Below, piece by piece: positions 60,971 through 64,000 of a DNA stretch of 64,000 bases. The position numbers and the translations under genes were made by a program. This DNA comes from Crotophaga sulcirostris (Eukaryota > Chordata > Aves > Cuculiformes > Crotophagidae). Position 1 is the stretch's first letter, and every line of letters starts with the position of its first letter. The DNA lies in the NCBI GenBank assembly GCA_013397455.1, contig VYZB01000057.1, positions 892,448 to 956,447 on the forward strand, read 5' to 3'. A model generated the notes under the pieces. That model did not search any database and was not told the DNA's origin. It saw only the letters and a list, made by a program, of their open reading frames with translations.

Positions 60971-63900
60971 CTCATCTCGGAACTAATGGAAGGGTATTTA
61001 GAAATTTGTACATGTGTAACAATACTTTGTAATATCGTGGTGTATCTGTTGGTACACTGATACTCATCCTAATGTGTAATTCAATGATTATTTACCTATC
61101 TTTAATAAATTGGTAAGACACTTTGTCCTGATTTGATTAGGATTGAGCAGTTTTTCCCAGTGACACATGCCAAATGAATGCAGAATGCTCAGTGTACATG
61201 CAAACTTGAACTAAAATGAATATGTGCAAACAGATTATTTTTGGAGTTTAATTAAGCCACACTGGATAATACAAATGCAACAAAATATAGTTATGGATCT
61301 AAGCATACAATCAGATGTTATTGAGTTACCACCTATCAGTGAAGCAATTGAGCATGGGGGACTTTATCTGCTTTGTCACTCGAGCAATTTTAAGTCAAGT
61401 CTTGAAGTAAAATGTGTATAAAACTTTAGTCCTTATCATGCATATTTCATTGTTATGGCATTCCCATTTTTATATATATTTTTTAATAAAGTCATTTTAC
61501 TGATACAGACTGATATAAAAATTTAACAGGAAAAGTATTTTTATCATTAAGCCTTTTGCTGAATTTTTTTACTCTTCAAGATGTTTTCTCTTAAACATTA
61601 CTGAAGGAACCTTCCATTGCTAGAAAAGAGCTCTACTTTTTAACAAAGTTTACAATAAGATTTTTTAAAGGTTTATGACTAGGCAGAATCCCAGATGACT
61701 TTCTCCTCAAAATTATTTAATTGTAAGGACTAAGAAGGAAATAATGTTGTCATTTATTTCTTCTTTGACTGTAAAATTCCATTATCTGCATTGTTTTAGT
61801 TGAGAATCAAAAAGTTAGAAATTTCCTTTGCTGTTTATGTAAAGTAATGTTTGAAGTCAGATTTCTGTCAGACTGAGTAGTGAAAATTAAATTTGTCATA
61901 CATCTCAAACATTGTCTGGTACATTCTTTAGACACAAGAACTTTTAGAATGGGAAGTGAAAACTGCTGGATTCTTTCCAGTACTGTAGTAGAGGCATGAA
62001 TAATTTGCATTCTTGTAGCTAAATTCTATGTTTAGGTGTTTCTTTAAACATTCCATGTAAATAATAATTTCACTGTAATTTCTAAAACAGCTCAATGTGT
62101 TCTAGCAATAAGATTTTGCATTTTAACCAAATAGAAGCCATAGAGAGATTCTTAATCTCAAGGTTTCTTTTTGCAAGAAACTTTCCTGTGTAACAAAATG
62201 GATGAAGTAGAAATTAGTAGTTTTTAAGTAGAAACATTTTGCAGGTGCCATATATTTATTTTGCTTTAAAAATAATTAAGATTCATAGTGAATAGCTATT
62301 TAAGAACGAAGAAAAATTTCTAAAGCATGGACCCACTGCTCCCATTGACTTCACTAACTAAATGTCTTCATTTTTAATAGCTGAATATTTAAAAAGGCTG
62401 AGGTCAGTAAGCTGAATCAGAAGGGGAAGATCTAGAGGTAGATACATGAGCAGCATGATAAATGCAATGAACAGGAAGATCAACTAAATCAAGCTGAGAA
62501 AGGGAACTAGTAACTGGAGCATGAACATGAGATTCATATAGAACAGATATTAAGTACTTCATTGGGACATGAAATAATTATTTTAATATTTTTTATCATA
62601 GTGAGTCATAGTGATACACACTCTTAAACCATAAAGATTTATTTTAAGATCAGAAAGACATCAGAATTGTTATAGTTGACAAGTATTTCCCAGATTTTAC
62701 AAAAATATCATTACTTTCATATATTTTGGTCTTTGTGTATGACATTATTTTCCTTATAAAGAAGCACATATAAAAATCGTATTTGCCATATGAAGAATTC
62801 CAAGTTTCACTGCTAAGACAGGTGCCTCCATTTTGAGTGTTTCTTCTCCCCCCTCTTCTTGATGTAGTCTTCTAAGCCAGGAATTTGTTTCCAAATTGTC
62901 ATATATCTTCCATTCTTTTTTAATATTCACATAAATATTCTTGCATCATAATGACATTTGAAGACAAATCTGATCTGAAAACTGGTGCTTGTATACATTA
63001 AAATGCAGGTAATAACAGTGTAATGGTTACAGTGTCCTTACATGAAAATGGCTGGTGACATTATTATTGTTCCTTGACCATTGTTTTATATCTTCTGTAA
63101 TATTTTCAAAAGCATGGAAATATCTTAGGATGTGATACAGATTGCAACTTCTGTGTACTACTGTTTATACAGCTATGCAAATAGGTGTCCTGCCAGTAAA
63201 GCTGGGAAATATACTGAGGAAACTAACCTTGGCATAGCTATTAACGTGCATCTGTTGCATGTTTTACCTGATAAATAATGTCCCAGACTAATAGCATCCC
63301 AAACAAAGAGGGATGCAAACCTGTGAAAGATTCCAACTTGCAGGAAAAACTTTTACAGTATAAACAGCATGACACACATTTTTGAATTATTATTATTTGT
63401 CATTACTCCTATACATCTTCATATCTTAAAAGATTTAATAAACCTTATGACAAGGAAAAGTAGTTGAGAAAGCTTGAGATAAACTGTATGTAACAAAATA
63501 TAAGTACATAAGAGATACAGGACGTTATTTCATGGATTCAAATAACTTCAAAAGAAAGGAAATGTGAACAATGAATTCTACTACAATTCTGTGCTTCAGA
63601 AGTGTAGACAATAAAGCGTTAGTTCTACAATAATAAATATGTGTTCTGGATTAAATTATCTAAAATAAATTTCTTCAGTTTCAAAAACTTAATATTCATA
63701 GTATGAACTCAAAGGACCACAAATTCCAAGACAACTAAGAAAAGCTAGTTAAGACAATACCCATTCCACAGAAATATAAAGAATATTCGCAATGAGTTGG
63801 AAAACTGGAATTACTAAACAAGCAACAGAAGTATAGTGTTCATTTAAAAGTTCATTACTTATATCACATATACGTAAGTACAGTAAAATGTCTTTCAAAT

Positions 63901-64000
63901 TCCAAATACAATTAGTTCTTGTAACAGGGAATAATTAGCACTTGTGTATTTTGTAGAACAGTTCTATTTCATGCTGTAAATTATTGTCTGAAATAAAATT
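60971..64000. other. AT-rich non-coding DNA
   Basis: No gene, CR1 or LTR recognised in the last 3 kb. A TGTCCTGATTTGATTAGGAT stretch at 61122 vaguely recalls an LTR start but nothing supports it further on. Confidence 0.5.

Noticed and set aside
61122..61160. Resemblance to the start of an avian LTR (TGTCCTGATTTGATTAGGAT)
   Set aside because: Similarity stops after about 35 bp; no downstream LTR features or end.
1..64000. tRNA, rRNA, snRNA genes and CRISPR arrays
   Set aside because: Looked for by characteristic words and regular repeats on both strands; none recognised. Subtle small RNAs cannot be excluded by eye.

Overview
The window reads as part of a bird nuclear genome. It is AT-rich, gene-poor vertebrate DNA studded with CR1 retrotransposon copies, many ending in the avian (ATTCTATG)n-type tail, and with LTRs of endogenous retroviruses of avian type. 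CR1 fragments add up by eye to roughly 10 kb, about 16% of the window. That is high for a bird and would fit a lineage with CR1 expansion, such as woodpeckers and relatives, but the species is inference only. No bacterial-style operons, CRISPR arrays, tRNA or rRNA genes were found.

One protein-coding exon is well supported: 2814-2897 on the + strand. It has a strong acceptor and donor, is 84 nt long, and encodes exactly four leucine-zipper heptads. The gene was not recognised. Most of the window is therefore probably intron or intergenic DNA of a long gene for a coiled-coil protein. Three other intervals with splice-like borders are listed as weak candidates.

Region by region: 1-0.4 kb holds a young CR1 3' end. 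From 2.8 kb comes the exon, then an 880-N assembly gap (3610-4489). From 7.6 to 10.1 kb is a composite block: a CR1 fragment, a minus-strand CR1 split by a nested solo LTR (8481-9231), and a plus-strand CR1. At 13.0-14.3 kb lies an old CR1. At 17.5 kb is a decayed palindromic MITE, and at 16.3 and 20.8 kb are ancient MIR-like SINE remnants. An LTR (21.4-22.2 kb, +) and a related inverted copy (27.6-28.4 kb, -) flank a CR1 reverse-transcriptase fragment (23.4 kb). From 28.9 to 34.4 kb are several CR1 copies, one carrying a 110-N gap. From 34.4 to 43.2 kb there is almost no recognisable repeat. From 43.2 to 51.6 kb are four more CR1 copies, one with its catalytic core deleted. At 57.5-58.1 kb is a very old L3/CR1-like element, and at 60.4-61.0 kb an LTR-like block. 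The last 3 kb is plain AT-rich DNA.

The observations most worth checking are the four-heptad exon, the nearly identical CR1 pair (211-428 and 28913-29120), the nested LTR with its target duplication, and the palindromic MITE. I did not find evidence of an undescribed biological system.
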